Source: an uncultured Porticoccus sp.
GTDB taxonomy: Bacteria > Pseudomonadota > Gammaproteobacteria > Pseudomonadales > Porticoccaceae
DNA length: 64,000 bases
Direction: 5' to 3'
NCBI RefSeq assembly: GCF_913061305.1
Contig: NZ_CAJXST010000004.1
Location: 62,001-126,000, forward strand
Under the pieces are notes generated by a model. It saw nothing but the letters and a program-made list of their open reading frames with translations, was not told the origin of the DNA and did not search any database. Of the stretch, positions 8,398 to 17,467 are shown in pieces; position 1 is the first letter of the stretch; each line of letters starts with the position of its first letter. Made by a program: the position numbers and the translations under genes.

Positions 8398-9332
8398 GAT
8401 TGCATGGGCAAAAACCAGGCTGTATTGATGGCATCGTCAAGTTGATTGAGTGATATTTGCAGCTGATCGATAAATTGGTGCAGTTGCGGCAGGGTCATGT
8501 TTTCCGCATCAAACCGGGTCAGCTTTTGCAGTGCCGATTCCACTATCTGAATCGCGTCGCCATTGTTGCTCAGTGGCTGCAGTTCTTCAAGGATTCCTGT
8601 CAGGCAAAAGTAAACGGTACGCGGTAGCCTGGCTTCCTTGAAAATAAAGTTGACCACAGCATTTGGTTCCACCAGGGGGCCAATTTTGTGGCGATAGGCG
8701 CTCATCGCCGAAAGCGATTTAAGCATGCTGCCCCACAGCAGGGGGTCGATCGCCTGATTGGTTTCTGCTCTGCCCAAAATGGCGCCTGCACCCACGTCGA
8801 TAATGCGAGTGCTCATATCGGCTCGTTCCAGCAGGTGCCCCAATTTTATAAAGCGGTGTGAGTGCTCCCGGAAGAGGGTGGTCATCAGCAGGCCATTGAC
8901 CATCTGGCAGCGGGAAATAATCTGTTCCAGAAATTCGTAGCGGTGACGTCGACCAATCGACTTTTCTGCCGTCTCCTGCGTGTAGATGAACAGTTCATTG
9001 ACATGCTCCCAGGTCTCTTCGGGCAGTACATCGCGGGTGGTGCGGACATTCTCCCGAGCCGCCCTTACCGAATTGCTGATGCTCGAAGCGTTTTCCTGGT
9101 CCGCAATCAGGAAGCGGAGAACGTTCTGCTCGTTAAAGACCCGATACCGCTTTGTATAAACAGGCTCTGCATCCAGCATTTGGATGAGCACCTCCCAGCC
9201 AACCTGGGTGTCACGCGGCAGGTCCATTATCAGGTGAGTATAGGCATTGGTCAGTCTGGCCGTGTTCTCTGCGCGCTCCAGATAGCGGGCCATCCAGTAG
9301 AGTCGTTCGGCAACGCGGGACAGCATCGTCAT
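8394..9332 (-). CDS. Alpha-E domain protein (COG2307)
   Basis: This is a 312-residue, almost entirely helical protein of the alpha-E family. It opens with the family signature MLSRVAERLYWMARYLERAENTAR and contains RYEFLEQIISRC and LLERADMSTRIIDVG further on. It is encoded between the ATP-grasp gene (TGATG overlap, one shared base) and the metallopeptidase-like gene (ATGA overlap), so the three are translationally coupled. Alpha-E proteins nearly always accompany the circularly permuted ATP-grasp enzymes and are thought to work with them in making a peptide or peptide tag. The exact reaction is not known. Confidence 0.9.
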   Translation of the reverse strand: MTMLSRVAERLYWMARYLERAENTARLTNAYTHLIMDLPRDTQVGWEVLIQMLDAEPVYTKRYRVFNEQNVLRFLIADQENASSISNSVRAARENVRTTRDVLPEETWEHVNELFIYTQETAEKSIGRRHRYEFLEQIISRCQMVNGLLMTTLFREHSHRFIKLGHLLERADMSTRIIDVGAGAILGRAETNQAIDPLLWGSMLKSLSAMSAYRHKIGPLVEPNAVVNFIFKEARLPRTVYFCLTGILEELQPLSNNGDAIQIVESALQKLTRFDAENMTLPQLHQFIDQLQISLNQLDDAINTAWFLPMQS

Positions 9333-10777
9333 CAGTTCCCCTCCACAATCCAGGTGTCTTTGCTGCCGCCACCCTGAGAGGAGTTGACCACGAGAGAGCC
9401 TTTTGTCATGGCGACTCTTGTCAGTCCGCCCGGTGTGACCCAGGTATCTTTGCCCTGCAGGATAAAGGGGCGCAGATCCAGGTGGCGCGGTTCTACCGTG
9501 TGGTCGATATAGGTCGGCGCAGTCGATAATGACAGGGTGGGCTGGGCAATATAGTTGCGTGGATTATTTTCAATCAGCGCGGCAAACTCCCTGCGCGTCT
9601 GGACGCTGGCATGGGGGCCAACCATGATGCCGTAACCACCGGATTCATTGGCGGGCTTTACCACCAGCTTGTCGAGATTGGCCAGCACATACTCACGGTC
9701 TTTTTCGATCATGCAAAGATAGGTTTTTACGCTATCGATCAAAGGCTCCTGTTTGAGGTAATAGCGAATCATTTCGGGTACATAGGCGTAAATCACCTTG
9801 TCGTCCGCTACGCCGCTTCCCGGCGCGTTGGCAATGGCAACATTTCCCGCCTTCCAGGCCCGCATGATGCCGGGAACCCCTAACATGGAGTCCTTGCGGA
9901 ACGCCTCCGGGTCAATAAAATCTTCATCTATGCGTCGATAGACCACGTCCACTTTTACCGGCCCGTCCACGGTGCGCATATACACACAGTCGTCGTCACC
10001 GGTGTGCAGATCGCTACCCTCTACCAGTTCAGCGCCCATACTTTGGGCAAGAAATGCATGTTCAAAATAGGCGGAGTTATAGATACCGGGCGTCAGCACG
10101 GCAATGCATGGCTTTCGGGTTTCGCGGGGAGAGAGTGAAGCGAGTGTTTGATAGAGTTTTGACGGATAGTCGTCGACCGGCTGGATACTGTAGTTTTCAA
10201 ACAGCTCCGGCAAAACACGTTTGGTTATCTCCCTGTTTTCGAGCATGTAGGACACACCGGAGGGCACCCGCAGATTGTCCTCCAGTACATAGAATTTTCC
10301 GTTGCTGTTGCGCACCAGATCGGAGCCACAAATGTGGGCCCATGCGCCATAACGAGGCGAAACTCCTCTGCACTGAGGTTTGTAGTTGGTGGATTCCAGG
10401 ACAATATCTGCCGGCATCAGCTGGTCGGCGAGGATGCGCTGTTTATTATAAATATCATCGATAAAACAGTTGAGGGCACGGGTGCGCTGTTGCAAGCCAA
10501 GACTGACCTTCGACCACTCCTTTGCCGTGATGGTCCGGGGGATAATGTCGAATGGCCAGTTTCGATCAATATTGCCACCCTCTGTGTAAACCGTGAAAGA
10601 GATGCCCATATCCCGGATCGCCAGCTCTGCGGCAGAGCGTCGCTCATTAATCTCCTCCTCTGGCAGGCGCTGCAGAAAATTGATCATAGCCCGTGCGGCA
10701 GTTCTTGGATTTCCTGAACTGGTTAGCAGCTCGTCATAAAACAAGCTGGAGTTATAGCCTTGCCAGGTTTTATTCAT
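9332..10777 (-). CDS. Circularly permuted ATP-grasp protein (COG2308)
   Basis: This 481-residue member of the circularly permuted ATP-grasp type 2 family is a predicted peptide-bond-forming ligase. Characteristic stretches are YGAWAHICGSDLVR, VLEDNLRVPSGVSYMLENR, DVVYRRIDEDFIDP, VVKPANESGGYG and HLDLRPFILQG; the last four include the expected ATP and metal contacts. It is the first gene of the three-gene operon and overlaps the alpha-E gene by one base (TGATG). Upstream is AGGAGG, about 13 bases from the ATG and therefore far. A closer ATG starts only a five-codon frame (MTIYE) that runs into the true start. A stop codon two codons upstream rules out a longer N-terminus. Confidence 0.9.
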   Translation of the reverse strand: MNKTWQGYNSSLFYDELLTSSGNPRTAARAMINFLQRLPEEEINERRSAAELAIRDMGISFTVYTEGGNIDRNWPFDIIPRTITAKEWSKVSLGLQQRTRALNCFIDDIYNKQRILADQLMPADIVLESTNYKPQCRGVSPRYGAWAHICGSDLVRNSNGKFYVLEDNLRVPSGVSYMLENREITKRVLPELFENYSIQPVDDYPSKLYQTLASLSPRETRKPCIAVLTPGIYNSAYFEHAFLAQSMGAELVEGSDLHTGDDDCVYMRTVDGPVKVDVVYRRIDEDFIDPEAFRKDSMLGVPGIMRAWKAGNVAIANAPGSGVADDKVIYAYVPEMIRYYLKQEPLIDSVKTYLCMIEKDREYVLANLDKLVVKPANESGGYGIMVGPHASVQTRREFAALIENNPRNYIAQPTLSLSTAPTYIDHTVEPRHLDLRPFILQGKDTWVTPGGLTRVAMTKGSLVVNSSQGGGSKDTWIVEGN

Positions 10778-10970
10778 AAATTGTCATGCACCTCCTGTTG
10801 TGGCGGATCAGCCGTCCCGAAGGCAGCCCAATTAATGACAAATTAGCAATCGCTATGCCAACAACCGCGGCCGGAGGAAATAGGCAGCGGTCCTCTCCTG
10901 CAAAACGGTTGTCGACTGCGCATTTATCTTGCAGGTTACACGGCCATACTGGTGTGGCACTGTCCCTCGG

Positions 10971-12371
10971 TCAGGGTCGATTGCTGAGTCGCTCGGCTGC
11001 AGACTGGACGGCACTTCTTACTTGTTCGGGTGCTGTTCCTCCAATGTGGTTTCTGGCGGCGACAGAGCCTTCGAGCGTCAATACATCAAACACATCGGTT
11101 TCAATGACGGTCGAGAATTGTCGCAGTTCCTCCAGTGACATATCCGAGAGATCCTTGTTTTCAGCAATGCCAAATGCCACGGACTTGCCGACAATTTCAT
11201 GGGAGTCGCGGAAGGGAATGCCTTTGCGAACCAGGTAATCGGCGAGATCGGTGGCGGTTGAAAAGCCACGGCGTGCAGCTTCACGCATGGATTCCTTCTT
11301 TGGTTGAATAGCCGGGATCATGTCGGCAAAGGCCCGCAGGCAATCCTTGACGGTATCGACAGTATCAAACAGCGGCTCCTTGTCTTCCTGATTATCCTTA
11401 TTGTAGGCCAGTGGCTGGGACTTCATAAGGGTCAGCAGCGCCACTAAATGGCCGTTAACCCGGCCCGTTTTACCCCGAACCAGTTCGGGTACATCGGGAT
11501 TTTTTTTCTGTGGCATGATGGATGAACCCGTGCAAAAGCGATCCGGCAGCTCAATAAAATCAAACTGTGCGGAGGTCCACAGAATCAGTTCTTCGGAAGC
11601 GCGGGACAGGTGCGTGAGCAGGATGCTGGCAAATGCGCAAAATTCAATGGCAAAGTCCCTGTCGCTGACGGAATCCAGAGAATTTCGGGTGGGGCCATCA
11701 AACCCCAGCAGATCTGCGGTCATATGGCGATCGATGGGGTAGGTGGTTCCCGCCAGGGCTGCAGCACCCAGGGGCGATTGATTGAGGCGTTTTCTGCAGT
11801 CGAGCAATCTGCCGTAATCGCGTTCCAGCATTTCAAACCATGCCATCAGATGGTGACCAAAGGTAACTGGCTGGGCCGTCTGGAGGTGGGTAAATCCGGG
11901 CATGATAGTCTCCGCCTGGGCTTTTGCCAGGCCCAGAATGCCCTGTTGCAGGCGGGTCAACTCCTCACCGATTGCGTCAATTTCATGTCTCAGCCAGAGT
12001 CTGATATCCGTGGCCACCTGATCATTTCTGGAGCGCCCGGTATGGAGCTTTTTTCCGGTGATGCCGATCTGTGAGGTGAGCGCTGCCTCCACATTCATAT
12101 GGACATCTTCCAGTGCCAGGCTCCACTCGAATGTACCGTTTTCAATAGCCGTCAGAATAGCCGTCAGGCCGCTTTTGATCGACTCAAGTTCACTTTCGTC
12201 AAGTACCCCGACTTTGGTCAGCATGGTGGCGTGGGCGATGGAGCCCTGAATATCCTGTGGGGCGAGGCGTTGGTCAAAATCGACAGAGGCCGTAAATCTG
12301 GCCACGAAGGCATCCGTGGCCTCATTGAAGCGGCCGCCCCAGGATAGATTGGTATCTTTTGAATTGCTCAT
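10971..12371 (-). CDS. argH: Argininosuccinate lyase
   Basis: ArgH cleaves argininosuccinate to arginine and fumarate, the last step of arginine synthesis. The 466-residue protein has the fumarase/aspartase superfamily signature [15 protein letters not shown], holding the catalytic serine loop. [16 protein letters not shown] and [16 protein letters not shown] are also typical. It is divergent from algZ, as in Pseudomonas. The 193 bases between its stop and the ATP-grasp gene hold the promoter of the latter but no gene; I saw no convincing terminator there. Confidence 0.97.
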   Translation of the reverse strand: MSNSKDTNLSWGGRFNEATDAFVARFTASVDFDQRLAPQDIQGSIAHATMLTKVGVLDESELESIKSGLTAILTAIENGTFEWSLALEDVHMNVEAALTSQIGITGKKLHTGRSRNDQVATDIRLWLRHEIDAIGEELTRLQQGILGLAKAQAETIMPGFTHLQTAQPVTFGHHLMAWFEMLERDYGRLLDCRKRLNQSPLGAAALAGTTYPIDRHMTADLLGFDGPTRNSLDSVSDRDFAIEFCAFASILLTHLSRASEELILWTSAQFDFIELPDRFCTGSSIMPQKKNPDVPELVRGKTGRVNGHLVALLTLMKSQPLAYNKDNQEDKEPLFDTVDTVKDCLRAFADMIPAIQPKKESMREAARRGFSTATDLADYLVRKGIPFRDSHEIVGKSVAFGIAENKDLSDMSLEELRQFSTVIETDVFDVLTLEGSVAARNHIGGTAPEQVRSAVQSAAERLSNRP

Positions 12372-12488
12372 CGGTACACTGAACCTTTATAACTTGTCGG
12401 ACCACAGATAAAGTACTGCGGATGCAGGAAAAAGCTGATTATAGCAAAGCCGCGTGAAACGCGAGTGAAACAGGATGGGTTGACGTTG

Positions 12489-13565
12489 ATGGGAATCATG
12501 GATCGGTGGAAAGCGAATAAATCCGGGCCTGCGCAACTGTTTCTTCGGGAAGGGGATACCTTCTTGCCAAACTTTTGCCGCGGCCAGGGGTTGCTGACCG
12601 TGATTGTTATCTCCGAACTGCTGGCATTGATGATTAGTGTCGCCGACAGTGGTTTGCAAAATTTTGACTGGGTCAAGCTGGCGAAAGTGTCCCTGCTGTC
12701 GCTTTGGATAGTCCTGCTCAGTGCAGTTGTGCTCTGTTTCGCCAACCGGCTGTTAACCGGTGTGCGGCTGGTGACCGCAGCAACCCTGTCTTTTCTGCTC
12801 ATTCTGATGGTTACTCTGCTCTGTGGCGCCGTTTCCGAAGGCATTATGTGGTGGTACTCAGCGCCTCTGGCTGAGCGCAGTTACAACATCTGGAATATTG
12901 CCGAGTACTTGCTTCTGGCGGCGATTCCCGCCGGTATTCTGCTTCGCTATCTGTATCTTCAGCAGCAGTTGTGGTTGCGCCAACGGGCTGAACTGGAAGC
13001 ACGGATTCAGGCATTGCAATCGAGAATCCGGCCCCATTTCCTGTTTAACAGTATGAATATGATTGCCAGCCTGATTGGTTCTGACCCCGAAAAAGCCGAG
13101 CGCGTCGTGGAAGATCTGTCGGACCTCTACCGCTATGCCCTGACGGATGCGCAAACGCTGGTTCCACTGCGCGAGGAGTTATCTCTTTGCCGCCGTTACA
13201 TGGCACTGGAAAAGCTGCGATTGGGTGATCGACTTTCGGCGCGGTGGGAAACTGGTGATTATGGCGAAGGTGTACAGATACCCTGTCTGACACTTCAGCC
13301 AATCCTGGAGAATGCAATTTACCATGGTATTCAGTTGTTACAGGAGGGCGGTGAAATCACCATTTCTGTCCAGCGAATCCGGGACTGTATTGAAATTGTC
13401 GTCTCCAATCCATTGCACCGTGCGCTCCAGCAGCACCGGGGTAATAAAATTGCATTGCAGAACGTCCGGCAACGCCTGCAGGCACACTTTGGTTCAGGGG
13501 CCAGCGTCACTGCGGAATCCGGTGAAAGTTGCTATATTACTCGCATTAGCTACCCAGTCGGATAG
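12489..13565 (+). CDS. algZ: LytS-type sensor histidine kinase AlgZ (FimS)
   Basis: This is a membrane histidine kinase of the LytS/AlgZ family, about 358 residues. Four hydrophobic segments fill roughly residues 34-155. The His_kinase domain then has its phospho-acceptor at His183 (RPHFLFNS), and a short HATPase domain has the N box LQPILENAIYHG. Three starts are possible: GTG 12465, ATG 12489 and ATG 12498. I chose 12489 because an AGGATGGG stretch precedes it and no site precedes the GTG. It pairs with AlgR 11 bases downstream. In Pseudomonas this pair controls alginate and type IV pilus twitching; a pil operon and fimX are in the same window. Confidence 0.88.
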   Translation: MGIMDRWKANKSGPAQLFLREGDTFLPNFCRGQGLLTVIVISELLALMISVADSGLQNFDWVKLAKVSLLSLWIVLLSAVVLCFANRLLTGVRLVTAATLSFLLILMVTLLCGAVSEGIMWWYSAPLAERSYNIWNIAEYLLLAAIPAGILLRYLYLQQQLWLRQRAELEARIQALQSRIRPHFLFNSMNMIASLIGSDPEKAERVVEDLSDLYRYALTDAQTLVPLREELSLCRRYMALEKLRLGDRLSARWETGDYGEGVQIPCLTLQPILENAIYHGIQLLQEGGEITISVQRIRDCIEIVVSNPLHRALQQHRGNKIALQNVRQRLQAHFGSGASVTAESGESCYITRISYPVG

Positions 13566-13576
13566 TAGGCTTGTCG

Positions 13577-14314
13577 ATGAGAATACTGATCGTTGATGAT
13601 GAACCACTCGCCCGTGACCGTCTGAAAAGAATGTTGTCGGTGATTGATGGTTGCATGCATATTGGTGAAGCAAGCAGTGGTGAGCAGGCCCTTGAGGTAG
13701 CCGAGGAATTCAGCCCGGATCTGGTGTTTATGGATGTGCGAATGCCGGGGATGGATGGTCTTGCGGCGGCCCAGTATCTGTCGGATTTTGAGCCGCCGCC
13801 GGCGGTTATCTTCTGCACCGCTTACGATGATTATGCCGTCGAGGCTTTTTCCTCCCAGGCTATCGGTTACCTGCTCAAGCCGGTCAAACAGGTGGATTTG
13901 GAAAATGCCATTCTGCGCACCAAACGAATCAATAAAGCACAATTAATCGAATTGCAGGATTCACCAATTTATCAGACAGATGGCAGGAGCCATATTGCGG
14001 CCAAAAATCGCCGAGGTATCGATTTGGTTGCAATTGCCGACGTACGGCTATTTCAGGCAGATCATAAATATGTCACGGCCTATCACACCCAGGGCGAAGC
14101 GCTTCTCGACGAAACGCTGAAAGAACTTGAGGATGAGTTCGAGAACCGGTTTTTCCGTATTCATCGCAATGCCCTGATTTCAATCCCGCATATTGAAGGC
14201 CTGGAGCGCAATCTTGACGGACAGTTTTTTGTTCGCCTTCAGGGTATGGATATTCGTCCTCAGGTTAGCAGGCGTCATGTGGCGCCGTTACGTAAACTGC
14301 TCGAGCAGATGTAA
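13577..14314 (+). CDS. algR: LytTR response regulator AlgR
   Basis: AlgR is a 245-residue response regulator. The receiver domain (1-120) has acidic pocket residues in IVDDEP, the phospho-acceptor Asp53 in FMDVRMPGMDG and the lysine of LLKPVK. The C-terminal LytTR DNA-binding domain (about 140-245) contains DHKYVTAYH and FFRIHRNALIS. The ATG at 13577 gives the canonical MRILIVDDEP start; an upstream TTG (13571) adds only two residues. Its promoter is presumably shared with algZ. In Pseudomonas, AlgR binds DNA upstream of alginate, fimU-pilV and hem-linked genes; its targets here are unknown. Confidence 0.92.
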   Translation: MRILIVDDEPLARDRLKRMLSVIDGCMHIGEASSGEQALEVAEEFSPDLVFMDVRMPGMDGLAAAQYLSDFEPPPAVIFCTAYDDYAVEAFSSQAIGYLLKPVKQVDLENAILRTKRINKAQLIELQDSPIYQTDGRSHIAAKNRRGIDLVAIADVRLFQADHKYVTAYHTQGEALLDETLKELEDEFENRFFRIHRNALISIPHIEGLERNLDGQFFVRLQGMDIRPQVSRRHVAPLRKLLEQM

Positions 14315-14413
14315 CGCGTTAACTGCATGTGGCAGGGGTTACGTCGTCTGCCGGCAAAGATCCGAACCCAATCTGTTATGATGCGCCGTTTGCAGTCAAT
14401 GGTCGTTACTATC

Positions 14414-15346
14414 ATGTCAAAACACCTTCGTATCGCAACCCGTAAAAGCCCCCTGGCGCTCTGGCAGGCAGAGTATGTCAAAGAGCGGCTGCTGCAACTC
14501 CATCCGGATCTCGAAGTGAGTCTTGTCACCTTTACCACTAAAGGTGACAAGATACTGGATGTGCCATTGGCCAAGGTCGGCGGCAAAGGACTGTTTGTCA
14601 AAGAGCTTGAAGTGGCCATGCTGGAGGATCGGGCAGATATTGCGGTGCACTCGATGAAAGATGTGCCCATGGAGTTTCCGCGGGGTTTGGGACTCAGTGT
14701 GATCTGTGAACGAGAGGACCCCACCGATGCTTTCGTATCCAATCATTTTGCGCGACTGGAAGATATGCCGTCCGGCAGTCGGGTGGGGACTTCGAGTCTG
14801 CGTCGCCAGTGCCAGCTCCGGGAGGCCTTCCCCGAGCTGTTGGTCGGCGATCTGCGAGGCAATGTCCAGACGCGTCTCGGCAGGCTGGACAGTGGTGAAT
14901 TCGATGCTATTTTGCTGGCGACGGCTGGGCTGGTAAGGCTGAAAATGGAAGAGCGCATCAGCCTCCGGTTGGCACCTGAGCAGTGCTTGCCTGCAGGTGG
15001 ACAGGGGGCCGTGGGCATTGAAAGTCGTGTTGGTGATGACTGGGTTCAGGCGTTGCTGAAGCCGCTACATGATGAGGCCACAGCGGAGTGTGTCATGGCA
15101 GAGCGCGCCATGAATCGACGTCTGGAAGGCGGCTGCCAGGTGCCGATTGCCTGCTATGCCATTCACCGTGGAGAACAGCAGATCTGGCTGAGGGGCCTGG
15201 TCGGCTCTCCCGATGGTACCCGGATCATACGAGACGATATCAGCGGCAGTGTAAACGACGCCGAAGCATTGGGTATTGAGCTGGCAGAACGCCTTTTGCA
15301 ACGGGGTGCCGGTGTCATTCTGCGTGAGGTCTACGAAGATTATTGA
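14414..15346 (+). CDS. hemC: Porphobilinogen deaminase (hydroxymethylbilane synthase)
   Basis: HemC polymerises four porphobilinogen units into hydroxymethylbilane in haem synthesis. The protein has 310 residues. It begins [15 protein letters not shown] and contains the arginine-rich substrate loops [10 protein letters not shown] and [11 protein letters not shown]. Cys241 in LEGGCQVPI carries the dipyrromethane cofactor. The ATG at 14414 ([10 protein letters not shown]) is the family start; the longer open frame from 14327 adds 29 residues of non-conserved sequence. The algZ-algR-hemC order is that of Pseudomonas, with 99 bases between algR and hemC available for a hem promoter. Confidence 0.97.
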   Translation: MSKHLRIATRKSPLALWQAEYVKERLLQLHPDLEVSLVTFTTKGDKILDVPLAKVGGKGLFVKELEVAMLEDRADIAVHSMKDVPMEFPRGLGLSVICEREDPTDAFVSNHFARLEDMPSGSRVGTSSLRRQCQLREAFPELLVGDLRGNVQTRLGRLDSGEFDAILLATAGLVRLKMEERISLRLAPEQCLPAGGQGAVGIESRVGDDWVQALLKPLHDEATAECVMAERAMNRRLEGGCQVPIACYAIHRGEQQIWLRGLVGSPDGTRIIRDDISGSVNDAEALGIELAERLLQRGAGVILREVYEDY

Positions 15347-15356
15347 GTCGAGCGCA

Positions 15357-16118
15357 ATGAGCCGGTTGAATGTTTTGCTGATAAGGCCGCTCCAGGAGCA
15401 GGATGAGCTTGTGACCTTGCTGGAGCTGGCAGGGGTGCAGGTCTACCGCTATCCGGTAATGAAAATAGAGCCTGTACTAGCCCCGGATGCCAAATCGAGA
15501 ATTCTGGACTTCGATCACTATCAGATAGCGATATTTGTCAGCCGCACTGCAGCCCGGCTGGGAGTTGATTGGCTGGAAAGTTACTGGCCGATGTTGCCGG
15601 TGGGTGTACGCTATTATGCGGTGGGCAAAGCCACAGCGGCGGAGCTTGCAGAGCGTGGAATTTTCGCCGAGGCGCCCTGTGCGGCGTTCAACAGTGAAGC
15701 GCTGTTGGCGCTGGATTCCCTTCGGTCTGTTGCCGGCCAGAGAGCGCTGATTTTTGCCGGGGAAGGCGGTCGTACGCTGTTGGCTGAGGAGCTGCAAAAA
15801 CGTGGTGCGACAGTGGATCGCTGTGAGTTATACCAGCGCCGCCCAATGAAAGACTCGGCCGGTAAAATTGCCAGCTTGCTGACAGATAAAAAGTTGGATC
15901 TGGTGGCTGTCCACAGTGGTGAGTTAGTCCATCATCTGCTTGCAGTCGTTCCCGGCGAACTTCATGACGCACTCTGTCGGTTGCCTGTCATCGTGCCGGG
16001 TGAGCGGGTTGCAAGCATTGCGAGAGAGCTGTCGTTTGAGCGGGTTCTCACCGCCCCATCGGCGGCGCCAGAGGACATGGCCTCGACTATCCTTGAGTGG
16101 TACAGTAATAAAATCTAG
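15357..16118 (+). CDS. hemD: Uroporphyrinogen-III synthase
   Basis: HemD closes and inverts ring D of hydroxymethylbilane to give uroporphyrinogen III. The 253-residue protein is poorly conserved in sequence, as the family is. It does show the expected two-lobe pattern with VLLIRPLQEQDEL at the start, AIFVSRTAARLG, and YYAVGKATAAEL. It sits directly after hemC (10 bases) and before hemX, the usual operon order. The ATG at 15357 gives the standard short N-terminus; the frame extends upstream into hemC without similarity. Confidence 0.92.
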   Translation: MSRLNVLLIRPLQEQDELVTLLELAGVQVYRYPVMKIEPVLAPDAKSRILDFDHYQIAIFVSRTAARLGVDWLESYWPMLPVGVRYYAVGKATAAELAERGIFAEAPCAAFNSEALLALDSLRSVAGQRALIFAGEGGRTLLAEELQKRGATVDRCELYQRRPMKDSAGKIASLLTDKKLDLVAVHSGELVHHLLAVVPGELHDALCRLPVIVPGERVASIARELSFERVLTAPSAAPEDMASTILEWYSNKI

Positions 16119-16240
16119 ATCTGTGTTACACGTTTGCCGTTGATCGCTTGGCTGCCGGTGACAGTTAATTGCACCGTCGGCATCAAAGCCCAAGCCAAGC
16201 GCTAAATAAACTCCAGTCACCATCGCCAGGAATTGAGTCA

Positions 16241-17467
16241 GTGGATAATGACAAGCAGCCAGATGACAACAAACAGCCAGTAAATCCGGAAAAGTCTGTA
16301 AACCGTCAGTCAGCCCAGGCAGATGATTCGGTGTTGACGCCTTCCGGGGACATATCGGACCCACCCCCCGCAAAACCCTCTAAAGCTTCCGGTTCGGCGA
16401 AAAGTACAACCCCGGAAAAACCGGTCAAGTCTTCATCGGGCAGGCCAATGCTGATCTGTCTGATGTTCCTGCTGCTACTCACCATTGCCGGGGGCATGGC
16501 CGGCGGCTGGTGGCTTTATCAGCAGCAACAGCATCAACCGGGTATTCAGGACGACTTGACTGCCCTGCGATCCGACGTTGGTCGTCTGCAGCAGAATCTG
16601 GCTGAGGAGAGGCGTTTGCGGAGTGATCTCGCCGCGGGTTCAAGTCAGGCTGACCAGGAGCTGACACTCAGAATGAATCGTCAGGCCAGCCGGCTCGAGG
16701 AGATTTCGACACCCTCCAGAAAGGACTGGAAACTGGCTGAGGCCGAGTATCTGCTCAGACTGGGTAATCAGCGTCTGCTGACCGAGCGCGACAGTGCGGG
16801 TGCACTGGCCTTGTTGCAGTCTGCCGACAGCATTCTTCGCGACCTGGATGAAGTTGAGTTATTGCCGGTTCGCGAGGTGTTGGCAAAAAATATCGTCGCC
16901 CTCAAGTCGGCCCCCATGGTCGATACAGACGGGCTCTATCTTGAATTAAAAGCGGTTGCCGGGGAGGTGGGTGAATTGCCGATACTGGCCCCTCAGATGT
17001 CGGAATTACCGGGGCAATTCATGCCAGCGGATATCCCCACTGATCAGGCTGACACCTGGTATGCGCCGTTGGTCAGGGTATTTCACAGTACCTTGAACCA
17101 GCTCGGTCAGATCGTTCGCGTCACGTATCGCGACGAAGTGGTCGAGCCAATACTGTCTCCTCAGCAGGAGCAACTGATCCGCCTGCGGCTTGTGACGGTT
17201 CTGGAGTTGGCTCAGTTGGCCATGTTGCGTGAGCAACAGGTGGTTTACGACGAGAGTCTGGCATTAGCCCAACAATTGCTGGCGGATTATTTTCAGCTCA
17301 ATGAAGCGCGGTCAATGGCTTTGGTCGAGCAGTTGGGTGAGTTGCAGCAGCAATCAGTGGTTCAGCCACGTACGGATATTTCTGCTGGGCTCAACGCGTT
17401 GCGCGATTACATCGACAGTTGGCGTCAACGTCATGACCTGGATTCCAGGGGAGGTCAACAACGGTGA
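16241..17467 (+). CDS. hemX: HemX membrane protein
   Basis: HemX is an inner-membrane protein of the hemCDXY operon. It is often mislabelled uroporphyrinogen methyltransferase, and its own role in tetrapyrrole synthesis is unclear. The 408-residue form has a Pro/Lys/Ser-rich cytoplasmic tail (about 1-65) and one membrane helix (MLICLMFLLLLTIAGGMAGG). A long periplasmic helical domain rich in Gln, Leu and Glu follows. I chose the GTG at 16241 because AGGA lies 9 bases before it; the frame stays open from a TTG at 16169 that has no ribosome site. Its stop overlaps the hemY start (GTGA). Confidence 0.87.
   Translation: MDNDKQPDDNKQPVNPEKSVNRQSAQADDSVLTPSGDISDPPPAKPSKASGSAKSTTPEKPVKSSSGRPMLICLMFLLLLTIAGGMAGGWWLYQQQQHQPGIQDDLTALRSDVGRLQQNLAEERRLRSDLAAGSSQADQELTLRMNRQASRLEEISTPSRKDWKLAEAEYLLRLGNQRLLTERDSAGALALLQSADSILRDLDEVELLPVREVLAKNIVALKSAPMVDTDGLYLELKAVAGEVGELPILAPQMSELPGQFMPADIPTDQADTWYAPLVRVFHSTLNQLGQIVRVTYRDEVVEPILSPQQEQLIRLRLVTVLELAQLAMLREQQVVYDESLALAQQLLADYFQLNEARSMALVEQLGELQQQSVVQPRTDISAGLNALRDYIDSWRQRHDLDSRGGQQR

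Noticed and set aside
10777-10791. Five-codon frame MTIYE close to an AGGAGG before the ATP-grasp gene
   Set aside because: It could act as a leader peptide but overlaps the true start and has only two or three bases between the ribosome site and its ATG, so I treat it as chance.
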